A stretch of 64,000 nucleotides of DNA from Ampelocalamus luodianensis (lineage: Eukaryota > Streptophyta > Magnoliopsida > Poales > Poaceae). The stretch is taken from assembly GCA_036346255.1 (NCBI GenBank), contig JAYEVH010000367.1, forward strand, positions 22,951-86,950, given 5' to 3'. A model generated the notes under the pieces. The model was not told where the DNA came from. It was given only the letters and a program-made list of their open reading frames with translations, and made no database searches. A program made the position numbers and the translations under genes. Positions 46,412 through 56,756 of the stretch are shown piece by piece (the stretch's first letter is position 1; the number at the start of each line of letters is the position of its first letter).

Positions 46412-46730
46412 AATCTCCACGTCAAATCCAACGGTGGGCAAATTCAACTATAATTTTGCAAAATTTCAGGTGCCTGTGAAAATAGCAAATCCGTGTATTT
46501 AAAGGGTGCTAGCTAGAATAACGAGGCATGCATGGACAAGCTAAGTTAGCATTCAATAAATAAATAAAAGTAAATTTAAAGGGTAATTGTCACTTACTAT
46601 TACTTAAGTGTAAAGGCAGACTTCTTTTTTTATGTTTTGGAATGATATATACAAGATTATATGTCACAGGAACAATGGAAAGGGCGATCGATCTACTGTA
46701 ATTTGCAAGCAAAAGATTTTGGGTGTGGCG
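46412..46730. other. Intergenic, no gene seen
   Basis: AT-rich flank of the LTR element. No open frame or repeat I can support. Confidence 0.4.
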
Positions 46731-46739
46731 GATTCAACG

Positions 46740-46886
46740 GGAAGCAAATTCTACGGGGCGGGGCCTCACGGTGAGGCCCCGCCTCTCTGCCGTCCGATCT
46801 CCTCCTCTTCTCCCTTTCTCTCTCTCTTGATGGACGGCAGATGCGAAGGGCCTCTCCTGTGGCCCCGTCCCATAGAATTTATTTTT
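46740..46886. mobile_element. Mutator-type MITE 1 with perfect hairpin
   Basis: About 147 bp, flanked by a direct repeat GATTCAACG (46731-46739 and 46887-46895; a tenth base also matches). Ends are imperfect inverted repeats: GGAAGCAAATTCTACGGGGC against AAATAAATTCTATGGGACGG read from the right. Near the left it holds a perfect 13-bp palindrome, arms 46757-46769 and 46771-46783, loop one base. The 9-10 bp duplication points to the Mutator superfamily. Confidence 0.7.
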
Positions 46887-47197
46887 GATTCAACGGCCTA
46901 GAAGTTGTTGTAGCACGACAAGGTCAAATATATGACTATATTTCTTATGACTGGTCACTCGATTAGCCAGTACTTTAGGTTCATGTAAACGTAGTCTAAT
47001 CTTATATGTGAGACAGATTAAGGATTAATTAAGAAGGTTCTGCAAACAAAGGAATGTTGAAAAAGGGTCATTACTCTGATGTTGTTACTTGTGTTGGAGT
47101 GTGGACGGAGCTTCGCCAGAGTGGGGTCGGGCAGGGACGGCGGCGATGGGGGCGTAGCCTACCCTAACCCTAGCTGAGTTGGGGAGGGGATCGAATA

Positions 47198-47453
47198 GGA
47201 ATCGCATCCCCTGACATTGCAATAGGAATGTCACGGGTGAACAGTATCATAACATTCCTTGAATCTGAGCCGTTGAATCGAAAAATAGCGGTCGAGATCG
47301 ACTGCTACAGTTTCACTACAGTGTGCATAAACAGTATTTTGCTACAGTATTGACCTGCATCTCGGCCGCCGATTTTCGATCCGACATCTATAAACCAATG
47401 TCATGGTACTGTTCACTCTGACATCACTATGTAATGTCAGAGGATTTGCTTCC
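47198..47453. mobile_element. Mutator-type MITE 2
   Basis: 256 bp flanked by GATCGAATA at 47189-47197 and 47454-47462. Inverted ends GGAATCGCATCCCCTGACAT and GGAAGCAAATCCTCTGACAT. The right end shares GGAAGCAAAT with MITE 1, so the two may be one family. Non-coding. Confidence 0.78.
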
Positions 47454-47462
47454 GATCGAATA

Positions 47463-48568
47463 GGGGTCGGGTCAGTCACTTGGGCTGGTGGAAGAAGGCG
47501 CCAGGGGGTTATCGTAAAATCGTTGTGGTTTGTGGGGCCTGCCGGGATCCGAACAGCCTGTTTTGGGTCGGATGGCCGAGGTTGAGTATGTCCATATGTC
47601 TACGAATTATGCCTTGTTCACCAGATATGTTGTCACTCAAAAAACATATAAGTTATAATTTGAAACAGATGGATTAAAAAAATAGATTTATGGAAGATTC
47701 TTAGGGGCTACAACCGTTAAGTGCTTGATGAATTGTTTGGATTAATCCTGGTGGCCGGTTTTCTTCTTTTTGTACTGCTGTCAATGACCTATCTAATAGT
47801 TTGAAAAACCATCGTAGAGTGAAAAAAAAAAGGTTCCCATTAGTTTTGGTGCCATCTATCACCATTTGCATCCCTAAGTAACACCATTGTTATTTACTTC
47901 TTGCACACAGTTGCTCCCATTTAAAGTTTTAAACTACACTAGCTGATGGAGTCCAATCAATTAGAGCAAGCTAAACCTTGGTTCCAAACTAATAAGACTT
48001 CCTACTTAAGATCCATAACATCATTTGTCTTAGGCTTTTACAGTGTGTCAGCTAGTGCTAAGTGTATAAATTCTCTGAGAACTATGGCCCCGTTTGGGCC
48101 TAGCTCTAGTCATCTGGCTCAGGGCCTTATTGAAACACAAGAATTTTGCAAACAAATTCACATAAAATAGTATAATTCCTGCAATAATCATATGAAACTC
48201 CCGCATTCCAACCAACCAAACACACTCTTGTATCATTCCATTCAGAATAATCTCATCCATCTTGTACCACCTCATTTCATTCAACTCCATACCTCCATCC
48301 AAACACACTCTAAATCTCACAATCTGAATCCATTTACAGAATCATTTTTAAAGTATTTTTGAAGAATGAAGTTCTTCCTGTAGGATTTACACACACAGAG
48401 ACAGAACGCCCACACATGATACATCCTTGTGTCGTGTGAATGCCATGAACAGTGCAAAAAACATAACAAAAAACACTTGAGTGTTACAAACGGACGAGCA
48501 GCATGCCACACAAAAATGTAAGTAATACGTAGCAAAGATCAAAATCTTGTTTCAGAAATGCAGATTGA
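47463..48568. other. 3' flank of the HVA22 gene
   Basis: Non-coding. 48085-48315 starts GGCCCCGTTTGGGCC and ends CCATCCAAACACACTCT, the style of a MITE end pair, but the inverted repeats are poor and no target duplication was found. Probably includes the gene's 3' UTR and terminator region. Confidence 0.35.
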
Positions 48569-49414
48569 TCAAAATCTCAGCTTCTTTGGTGTAACGAAGG
48601 ACAACAACTTCCTCTTGGTCTTCTTCTCCTTGGGGGAAGGAAACGGAGACTTGTCCCTATCACTGTCCATGTTGCTAATGCTACCAGTGTTTGTGGCCAT
48701 TACCAATAGGCCATGCTTCTTCACCTGCTCCCTCACAAAATTGTCATAGATGAATGCTGCTCCCCTAAAGTTTGGGAGCACCAACCACGCAATGAACAGC
48801 AGCTTCAACTCGTACCAGATAGGTATCCTGAAAATTCAGAGATATATCCCAAAAGCCAAAACATCAGTCTAGTAGTAATACTCTAGTCAGTTTCATGAAG
48901 AGCTGTTTGTCCGTGAAAAATCAGACAGTAGAGCTTGCACACCAGGACTTCAATCCTGTAGCTTTTGATCTGAGTCAATGATTTGTATAAAGGAAAAGAA
49001 TGATGAACTTGTCAATTTTACCAGTAGATTAGGGACTCTAGGACCATCTCCATGAGGGTGATAAAGGAATACAGGATCCAGTAAGCCAGCCACTGCTCAT
49101 CGTCCAGCTTTGTCGGGCTCTCCATCGCTTGTATTGACGCATATCTGTATGTTCATGGCGCAATGAATCCATAAATTTCCAAGAAATTCACCAAAGAAAG
49201 ACGTGCCAATCACAAAAGTAGACAGAAATCTTGCGTACTTACAAGGGGTATAATAGAGTGACAGTAGGCCTGTAAGAACAAAGCAAAAGCAAGGAACTTA
49301 TTAACTGAAGCACATATTAAGGCCAAGTGACCATCAGTTCATCACTGCAAATTTTAAGTGAACATACCCTGCTAAGGAGTGGAGGTGAGTTAGGATTGTC
49401 CATAGCTTGCCCAT
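48569..49414 (-). CDS. HVA22/TB2-DP1-like protein, complete, four exons
   Basis: Exons 49414-49368, 49269-49243, 49144-49022 and 48827-48569, all introns GT-AG (98, 98 and 194 bp). Together they make 152 codons including the stop, with no break. The protein (151 residues) starts MGKLWTILTHLHSLAGPTVT and has the family core: LLYPLYASIQAMESP (about 21-35), DDEQWLAYWILYS, then two hydrophobic stretches at about 43-66 and 73-93, with WLVLPNFRGAAFIYDNFVRE. This is the HVA22/REEP family, ER membrane-shaping proteins, induced by ABA and stress in several cereals (family knowledge). The tail is Lys-rich (KEKKTKRKLL). The ATG at 49414 is the only start in frame giving the family N-terminus. A gypsy element sits 433 bp upstream. 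Confidence 0.9.
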
Positions 49415-49846
49415 TTGCAGTGGTGCTATTTTTCTTTAGCTTCTTGTTTTGCAACCTTTTTGTGCAAGCTAGTGTGATTAACGGACGGTGTGACCTATGT
49501 GTGTTGTTTGGAGTTTGGGTGATGTTTACACAAGGCGAGAAGTTTATGACAAGGACCCTCTCCATTTGCAGGCCAAATTAGCATAAAGTTGTCCACAGAC
49601 AGATTCATGGTGCATGGCTGGTGAAACATCCAAGGATATGACCCCAAAAATACAGAGAAACTATGCCCAACTGATAAGTTTTTCGAAAGATTGGCCAGGA
49701 GCACTGCCATTCATTTATAGAAGAAGTTTAGAAAATAAAACAAACACATATGCAGGTTATATCACCCTACATGAAAATACCACAGCTAACAATTTGAACA
49801 AAACGCAAAAACATAAAACAACATGAGCAGAGTAAGAGAGGGCTCC
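49415..49846 (-). promoter_or_regulatory. Upstream region of the HVA22 gene
   Basis: 432 bp between the HVA22 ATG and the gypsy terminus. Holds the 5' UTR and whatever proximal promoter remains. No firm TATA box or ABA-response element was identified. The sequence that originally lay upstream is now beyond 59187, where it is copia LTR sequence. Confidence 0.4.
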
Positions 49847-50210
49847 TGTCAGGGCCTAAAGATCGTAAGGCGTATTTGTGAGCAGCTGGCGGACGAGTTC
49901 TTCCCCGTCGACGGCCCAGCGTCGCTGGATCTGGCGAAGCCAGTAGATAGATACAGAGAATAGATGAGAAAACTAGAATCGCTTTGTATTTTCTTCTTAC
50001 CCAAACCAAAGTGTATCTCTCCTTTAAATAGAGAGTATCCAAACAAACGATACTAGGAAACGAAGTCGAATAATAAAACTATTACATGATTTCCGAAATG
50101 AACTCTGAAACTGAAAAGGAAACTTAACAGCAAAAGAAAAGTATTCCAATTCCGACAACGCCGCCCGACTGTCTGAAGAATCCTTGCTCCGGCGTTGATA
50201 GACTATAACA
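49847..50210 (-). repeat. 3' LTR of the gypsy element
   Basis: 364 bp, about 93% like 58824-59187 by hand count. TTTAAATAG-type sequence near 50020-50030 is on both LTRs. Confidence 0.9.
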
Positions 50211-50219
50211 TATCTCTCT

Positions 50220-50949
50220 CCCTCGCGAGTCGCGAAGCAGCTTGTCCTCGAGCTGAAACTCTGGATAACGCTCTTGGAACGTTGATAACGGAATCCATGA
50301 TGCATCTGAAACAGAAGTTCCCGCCCATTGTACCAAAACCTGCAGTGTACCCTGGCCCTGCCGATATTGCGATTTCAGTACACGCAAAGGTTGAGGAATC
50401 ACCCGACCGCTCTGAAGTGGAGGTAATGGAGGTAGAACTGATGGTTGTTTCCCCTGGAACCTTTTTAACAACCCAACGTGAAATACATCATGAAGTTTGG
50501 CTCCTTTGGGCAATTCCAAATTGTAAGCCACCGAACCAATACATTCTCGTATCTTTTATATGGACCAAAAAATTTTGGCGCCAATTTCCCAGTGTATTGA
50601 ACTCCCAGAGAAGCCGCTGGCCGATGAAGGAGCCGTACCCATACCAAATCGCCCACAGCGAAAGAAATGTCACGATAATTTTTATCATAATACTTTTTTG
50701 CATACTCCTGTGCCTAAAGAAGTCGATCCCGGATATCACGAAGAAGCTGATCACGAGCTAAAAGGGATGCTTCTACAGCCTAAACCATAGCTGTTCCCTT
50801 TTCATAAGTACGCAAGGAAGGAGCATCTCTACCGTAGACTACCTTGAAAGGTGTTTCTCGAAGAGCCGAGAGATAGGAAGTGTTATAGGAATACTCTGCC
50901 CAAGGTAACCACTCAGACCATTGACGAGGGCGATCACCAGTTAGGCAAC
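50220..50949 (-). pseudogene. Gypsy integrase C-terminus and chromodomain
   Basis: Continuation of the integrase after the nested insertion: WSEWLPWAEYSYNTS, KVVYGRDAPSLRTYEKGTA, VGDLVWVRLLHRPAASLG and KFFGPYK (50930-50540). Then, in another frame (50124-50531), KGAKLHDVFHVGLLKRFQG and a chromodomain-like end, VLVQWAG...DASWIPLSTFQERYPEF...LEDKL. Chromodomains mark chromoviruses and may direct insertion into heterochromatin (family knowledge). One TAG and one frame change break it near 50465. Confidence 0.82.
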
Positions 50950-51394
50950 TGTTGGACCGGAAACGCGACTAGAGGGGGTGAATAGGAGCACAAACTCTTT
51001 TTCTCCCAAATCAGATTCAATACGAATCTCAATCCAATAGCTATGAAAGCTATGAAGATCAATCTACAAGCACAGTGGAAGACTTGTATTGAATCCAATC
51101 AAAACCCCGAAACAAAACCAACATAAACTCAAATCACAATGTCTCGGGCAGTCTGACCTCTCAAGAAATCGGGTCGAATAATTTGCCTAGCGGTCAAACC
51201 TCTCACAGGGGCGGTATGATCGATTTGCCTAGCGGTCTGACCTCTCAGATGGGCGGTTTGACCTCTAGCACGATGAACAGAAAAATCAGCCCGAAAACCG
51301 AAACTAAAATTGGTCTAACTTTTGATCTACTCGGCCAAACTTGACCAAATTTGGAACACACATTCCTAAGGATATTAGGAACCTATTTCAAGCT
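50950..51394 (-). repeat. 3' LTR remnant of the gag-only element
   Basis: 445 bp close to identical to 54677-55120, starting TGTTGGACCGGAAACGCGAC. The other 1.6 kb of the LTR is missing. Confidence 0.85.
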
Positions 51395-51790
51395 CGAACC
51401 TGAGTCACACTGCTTGGCAGTGAGATGTAGTCACGATGGATGAAGATCCATTCCTTAAAGCTCTAAAAAGTAGTTGCGCTCACCCATCATCCTCATCTTA
51501 AAATTCTTTCGTCTCCTAGAAGTGATAGCCAGCATTGAATGCACAAATGAAGAAGAACTAACAGCTGGAGTCTTTGACCACTTGTTGTACCACATGTTCT
51601 TTTTCTCAACTGAAAAGGCTACACCAAAGAGACAGAAGAAGTCTATGCCTTGGTACTGGGTTAGTAAAATATTATCTAGGAAAAACAGTACCAAGGCACA
51701 CATACTAGCAAGGATAGCAACAAATGATCCAAAGCTCATTAAAGCATATAATCAACAGTTCAGAACATGAGCATGAAGATAGACTAATCA
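51395..51790 (-). other. Unique segment replacing part of the 3' LTR
   Basis: LTR identity stops sharply at 51394 (after AACCTATTTCAAGC). 51395-51790 matches nothing else in the window. Open on the minus strand at 51455-51739 (94 codons, start MSFGSFVAILASMCALVLFF, one hydrophobic segment) and on the plus strand at 51474-51770 (98 codons, with DHLLYHMFFFST). Not recognised. Could be a captured host fragment or ordinary internal sequence of the element. Confidence 0.4.
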
Positions 51791-52569
51791 ATTGCAGCAC
51801 ATGCTATCCAAGATATGACGCAACTCAAACTATCCTTAATCCACAATAAGGCATAGAAGCAAGCAAACAAGCACATAGCATATCGCACATCAAATATACA
51901 GTCAAAGGTAAAGCATGCTAGTGAAGGCTATGTCAATCGTCATGCATCCACAATTTACAGTATGACACAAAAACCATGTAAGCATAAAGCATGTTAGAGA
52001 ACAAATCATGGATAAGGTATGCTATCATGGATATCAAGTAAGCATGTAGATACATAAGACAAAAATCAACAAGAGCAAAATGATAAATATATCAAAACAA
52101 TACAAGCTCTTGATGATAAAACCAAGCTCATATAACCATGGAAGTAATGAACAACAATCTAATACATGGATACATAAGCAAGAATCAATAAGAGCAATAT
52201 AACAAAGGTACAAGACAGCACAAGCTCATGTTGACAAAACCAAGCTTATACACTCATAGAAATAATGAATAACAATCTAGCCCATGGAAACATAAGCAAG
52301 GTACTAGCAAAGGCATGATAAAAGATATCAAAAGAGTAACACATGCCAATATGGTACAAGTGAGCACAAAAACAAGCACAACATGCCAAGAATGAATAAT
52401 CATGAAGATATAATATAGCTCACAAAACAGGTGTAGACGCCGATCATGAAAGTACATGCCTCTTTGAGGCCATCATTGGGGTGGAGAACTATCAAGTGTC
52501 CCGATCACGTGATGAAGCAAAAGACCAGAACCTCTTAAGTCCATGTTCTCCAACCCGCGTTCTCGGTAC
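51791..52569 (-). repeat. Internal region with 120-bp tandem repeat
   Basis: A unit of about 120 bp (gatacataag.caa.aatcaa ... acaacaatcta) starts at 52049, 52169 and 52287, giving two full and one partial copy. AT-rich, non-coding. Confidence 0.7.
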
Positions 52570-54624
52570 CTACACATGAGAAAGGCAAGGTGTCCAAGTC
52601 TTGGATCCCGAAGGGTTAGAGAGCAAATACTTGGGAACCCAAACCTTAGACACACCACCACTAGAGGCAGTCGAACCATTATATGAGTTAGCATTATGCA
52701 AATGATGGTCCATGCAAGAAGATCCAACATCATCCTTGAAGGCACGCCGCAAGTGGACAACTCGATGAGGGAAACGAGGTCCATCTCTAGAAAAGCGGTG
52801 ATGACCTTGCTTGAAAGCACCATGATAAGAACCAACCAAAGTACCAAAGGAACTCACACATCCTCGCTGTGGGTGTGTACCTCGATGAACAAAACGAGGT
52901 CCACCTCTTGGAAGACGGCGGAAATCCTGCCTCGGGGCAGCTCGTGGGACAAAACCAAAACCATCGAAGCCAAGTCCACGATGTTGTCCAACACCACTAG
53001 AAAAGGTGTCAAAGAAGCCATCATCAAAGCGAGTCTTCGTGCTAGGCTCTTTAGTGTGCATGTCATGAGAAAGACTATGCTCACTAGGTGACTTAGAAAC
53101 ATGAGCTCGACGCAAATGTTTTGCACGTCGAAACCAGAAATCCACAAGATGTCCATTCTTCCCACAAAATGAGCAATGGTGTAAAGGTCTACTAGTAGAC
53201 AAGGTCCGAGAGGACAAAGCACCATTGTCGCTCAAAGAAGAAGTCTTGGAAGAACCAACATCATGAATCGTCCTCGTATCGGCACTAGACTCACACATGC
53301 TATGAGAAAGACAATGTGTGTTCCTAGAGGTACGACGACGCACTCGATGCTCATGTTTCAAACGGCAAAAGCAACACTCGAAAGTGTGTCCATTTTTCTT
53401 ACAAAAGGTGCAATGGTACTTACTTTTTGAAGATGTAGTACCATTTGAAAAAGAAGCACCTTTATCTTTTGAAATCCCATGGACAACACAAGAAGAGTCA
53501 CAAGAAGTCGCACTCGCCAAGGAAGAGCTACTTAAGGCGATGGCACAAAAACCAACATTAAGTGACTCACGTTTAGCACAAAAAGACTCCAACTCCTAAT
53601 GCAAAGAGGCAAAAGAAATCTTGAGAACATCAATCACGGAGTGAAAGCAAATACAAGAGTCACATGATTTGGCGCTCATATCATCGCGTAATTTCTTTAA
53701 AGACTCAACCTCGCTCTTCAAGGAAATGCAAGATGTGCAAGAAATTAATGATGCTTTTGAATTAAGCATGCTATTCAAAGCATCAATTTCAGTTTCTAAA
53801 CAAGCACAGTTCTTGCAAGAGATTAAACCATCCTTAAGCAATTTTTCATATTCTAAGCACATGCTACAAGGGCTAGCTTTAATATCAATAATTTCAGCCC
53901 TAGCATTCTCTAATTGCTCAAGGTGAAGAGAATTAGTCAATTTAAGCTTCTCAAAATCAGTAAGCATGCCTACACAAGAATCACAATCATTTCTAGCCAT
54001 AGATCTAAGATTGTCTATTTCTAACTTAGCATTATCAAGCTCATGATGTAAGGCAACACAAGAATCACATGGCATAGAAGCATTTGATTTCAATAATTCA
54101 TTTTCAGCTTTTAGACATGCAAGAGAAGTATTCAAGTTATCCATGTCTACAAGCAATGAATCAAAAGCACACATAGCGGTTTTCAATTTGGAGAGCTCAT
54201 GAGACAAATCACCATTTTCTCTTTCTAGCAATTTCATTTTCTTCCTAAGAGCATGCAATTTATATTCATACGACACCAAGCCATCAATGAGTTTTTCTTT
54301 GCTCACCTTGCTTAGCTTGAGTAGGGGATCATCCTCGGAAGACTCATCATGATTATCCTCGAAAAGCTCTCCAACATGTTCATCCTCAATCGCTACTCCA
54401 CATATCCCAATGGGCTCCTTCTCCTCGAGCTCCATGGGGAACTTATGTTTGAAACTAGGACAATCAAAACTAAAAGGGTAGCCACAAATATCACAGGTGA
54501 ATTGCTTCTCAATTGACCACATAAATATCGTATGTTCAAGACTCTTATCACAACGGACATCAACGGCAAAAGAACCACGACAAGATACAAAGAAGCGCTC
54601 ACAAGTCGACAAACTAGTCGCCAT
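52570..54624 (-). pseudogene. Gag-like protein with coiled coil and repeated CxxC, one internal TAG
   Basis: One frame from the ATG at 54624 (MATSLSTCERFFVSCRGSFA) to a stop at 52570, 685 codons, with one TAG at 53596-53598. Residues about 70-85 hold CDICGYPFSFDCPSFKH. About 165-340 is a heptad-rich coiled coil, with six CxxC motifs (CDSC, CDSC, CSMC, CKNC, CTSC, CDSC) spaced 17-39 residues. After the TAG come two zinc-knuckle-like motifs, CTFCKKNGHTFEC (intact C-x2-C-x4-H-x4-C) and CSFCGKNGHLVDF, where the last Cys is lost. The end is Arg/Gly/Phe-rich, then KVWVPKYLLSNPSGSK. It fits a copia-like (possibly Sirevirus-type) gag; that assignment is from memory. No pol follows. Confidence 0.75.
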
Positions 54625-54676
54625 GCTCAAAGATCGGTTAAGATCACAAAAGAGCAAACTTGGCTCTGATACCACT

Positions 54677-56756
54677 TGTTGAACCGAAAAGGCGACTAGA
54701 GGGGGTGAATAGGAGCACGAACTCTTTTTCTCCCAAATCATATTCAATACGAATCTCACTCCAATAGCTATGAAAGCTATGAAGATCAATCTACAAGCAC
54801 AGTGGAAGACTTGTATTGAATCCAATCAAAACCCCGAAGCAAAACCAACATAAACTCAAATCACAATGTCTCAGACGGTCTAACCTCTCAAGAAATCGGG
54901 TCGAATAATTTGCCTAGCGGTCAGACCTCTCACAGGGGCGGTCTGACCGATTTGCCTAGCGGTCTGACCTCTCAGATGGGCGGTCTGACCTCTAGCACGA
55001 TGAACAGGAAAATCAGCCCGAAAACCGAAACTAAAATTGGTCTAACTTTTGATCTACTCGGCCAAACTTGACCAAATTTGGAACACACCTTCCTAAGGAT
55101 ATTAGGAACCTATTTCAAGCAACGATTGAGTAGATCCACATCAAAGTTTTGACCTTTTTCTATTTTACCGAAGGAGGGTTCAAAACCGAACAAAAATGAA
55201 AACTTGGTCTAGAGACTTGCTCGTGGGTGATTGATGATCAAGATGATCCTAGATGTGTTCCCACATGTTACAGCAAGCTAGATCAAGAGAAGAAACCAAG
55301 CAAAAACTCGCGGATCAAAGAAACTCCCAAAATCATCAAATAAAGAGCTTGAACACAAAAACGAAATAGAGACTCAACTTGTGAAATCTGGTTGGATTGA
55401 TTTGGATATATGGATGATTGATGTTTACAGCCACTCCCACATGGGGGACAAAGCTCTATCCAAGAGCACACACTCAATCCATCCCTAGAACCCTAACTCT
55501 CCACCTTTCTCCCCAAAACCCTAAAACACAAAATAGGGCTATCGAATGAATGGGTTAAGGAAGTTCTGGCCAGCTCCCTCCTCTATTTATAGTGGATGCT
55601 AGATTCTAGAAAATATTCCATTAGGGCACCCATTAAACCCTAACACACAAATGGGTTAACACACGCACGTATTTCAAAGCGCCGTCTTCATCTTCGATTG
55701 ACCTAAACCGCTTCTCCATGTGCCGACCCGCGCCGCGGTTTAGCCAAAAGGTCACCAAGGCGGTATTTTATGAAATTACCAAAATACCCCTTCTCGATCT
55801 TTCTCCAAAAAACTAAGTTCAATCCTGGTGAAGCAATCGTCTGCTTCGCCACGTGTAGGTTGATCAACAGATCCACGTCGGCAAGTCTCTCCCCGTCCGG
55901 ATCCCACCAGCACCACCGAGGCACTTGCACCGACTCTCGCGCCGCTTGATCCAACTAGTCGCACCGAACCGCCCGTTCGGTCATCCATGTCCATCCTGCA
56001 CCCCGGTTGAATCCTCTGACCTCACCCGGCATCCACGATCGCTCTGGACCTCAGCTCTCCAAGCTTAGTCCCGATCCTCCTCGCCGTTGACTGACATAGA
56101 CCTCTAAGACACCTGCACAGCAATAGACAAGCAAACACGAATACGGGAACAAGTTCTTCACAACTTGACCCACGTTAGCCAAAACATACATCATGCAACA
56201 CATATGCACTGATGAATATGAACTTGACCTAACAAACACACATCGCTGCCACACGGGACGACGAACCAAGCCACCCTTGGCCGGTCTGATCGCCCACTGG
56301 TCGGTCTGACCGCCAACCAAAGGCCGGTCTGACCGCCCCCCAAGGACTTAGCCAAAATTCCAACTTGGAAATCCGCAACCTCTCTGAAAATTTCAAACGA
56401 ATAGAACTTTTGCCTGAAGGCTCCAAAAATTAAGAGACCAAGAGCAATAGAACCTCCTCTCTTGCCTACACCCTCTATTTTGGCCCAGCTCAAAAATCCA
56501 AAGTCCATAAAGAGGCCGGTCTGACCGCTACACTGGCCGGTCTGACTGCCACCCTTGCCGGTCAGACCGCCAGCAACCAAATCAGCCCACAAGACCAAGG
56601 CATGGCCGGTCTGACCGCCAACATGGCCGATCAGACTGCCAGAGGCCTGACAGCAATAAGAACTTCACCGAAAACGAGGGTTTCTCCAAACACCTCGACA
56701 TTATTGCCAATTGTTCAACACACTAAGATTAGGATCATATCCACATGATCTCCACA
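54677..56756 (-). repeat. 5' LTR of the gag-only element
   Basis: 2080 bp. Contains many GGTC(T/A)GACCG(G/C)C phrases (56290-56640 and 54880-54990), some as inverted pairs. The 445 bp next to the primer site are repeated at 50950-51394. Confidence 0.85.

Larger units (their letters stand above)
50950..56756 (-). mobile_element. Gag-only non-autonomous LTR retrotransposon, minus
   Basis: Inserted in the gypsy integrase with target duplication GCAAC (50945-50949 and 56757-56761). The 5' LTR is 54677-56756 (2080 bp; minus strand TGTGGAGATC...CGGTTCAACA). An iMet primer site TGGTATCAGAGCC lies two bases inside, then one long gag-like frame and no pol. Only the last 445 bp of the 3' LTR (50950-51394) remain; the rest is replaced by unique sequence. 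Lacking protease, RT and integrase, it must rely on other elements. LTR relatives are at 20262-22393 and 22587-24023. Confidence 0.85.

Noticed and set aside
48085..48315. MITE downstream of HVA22
   Set aside because: The ends look MITE-like, but inverted repeats are weak and no target duplication could be found. Left as unassigned flank.
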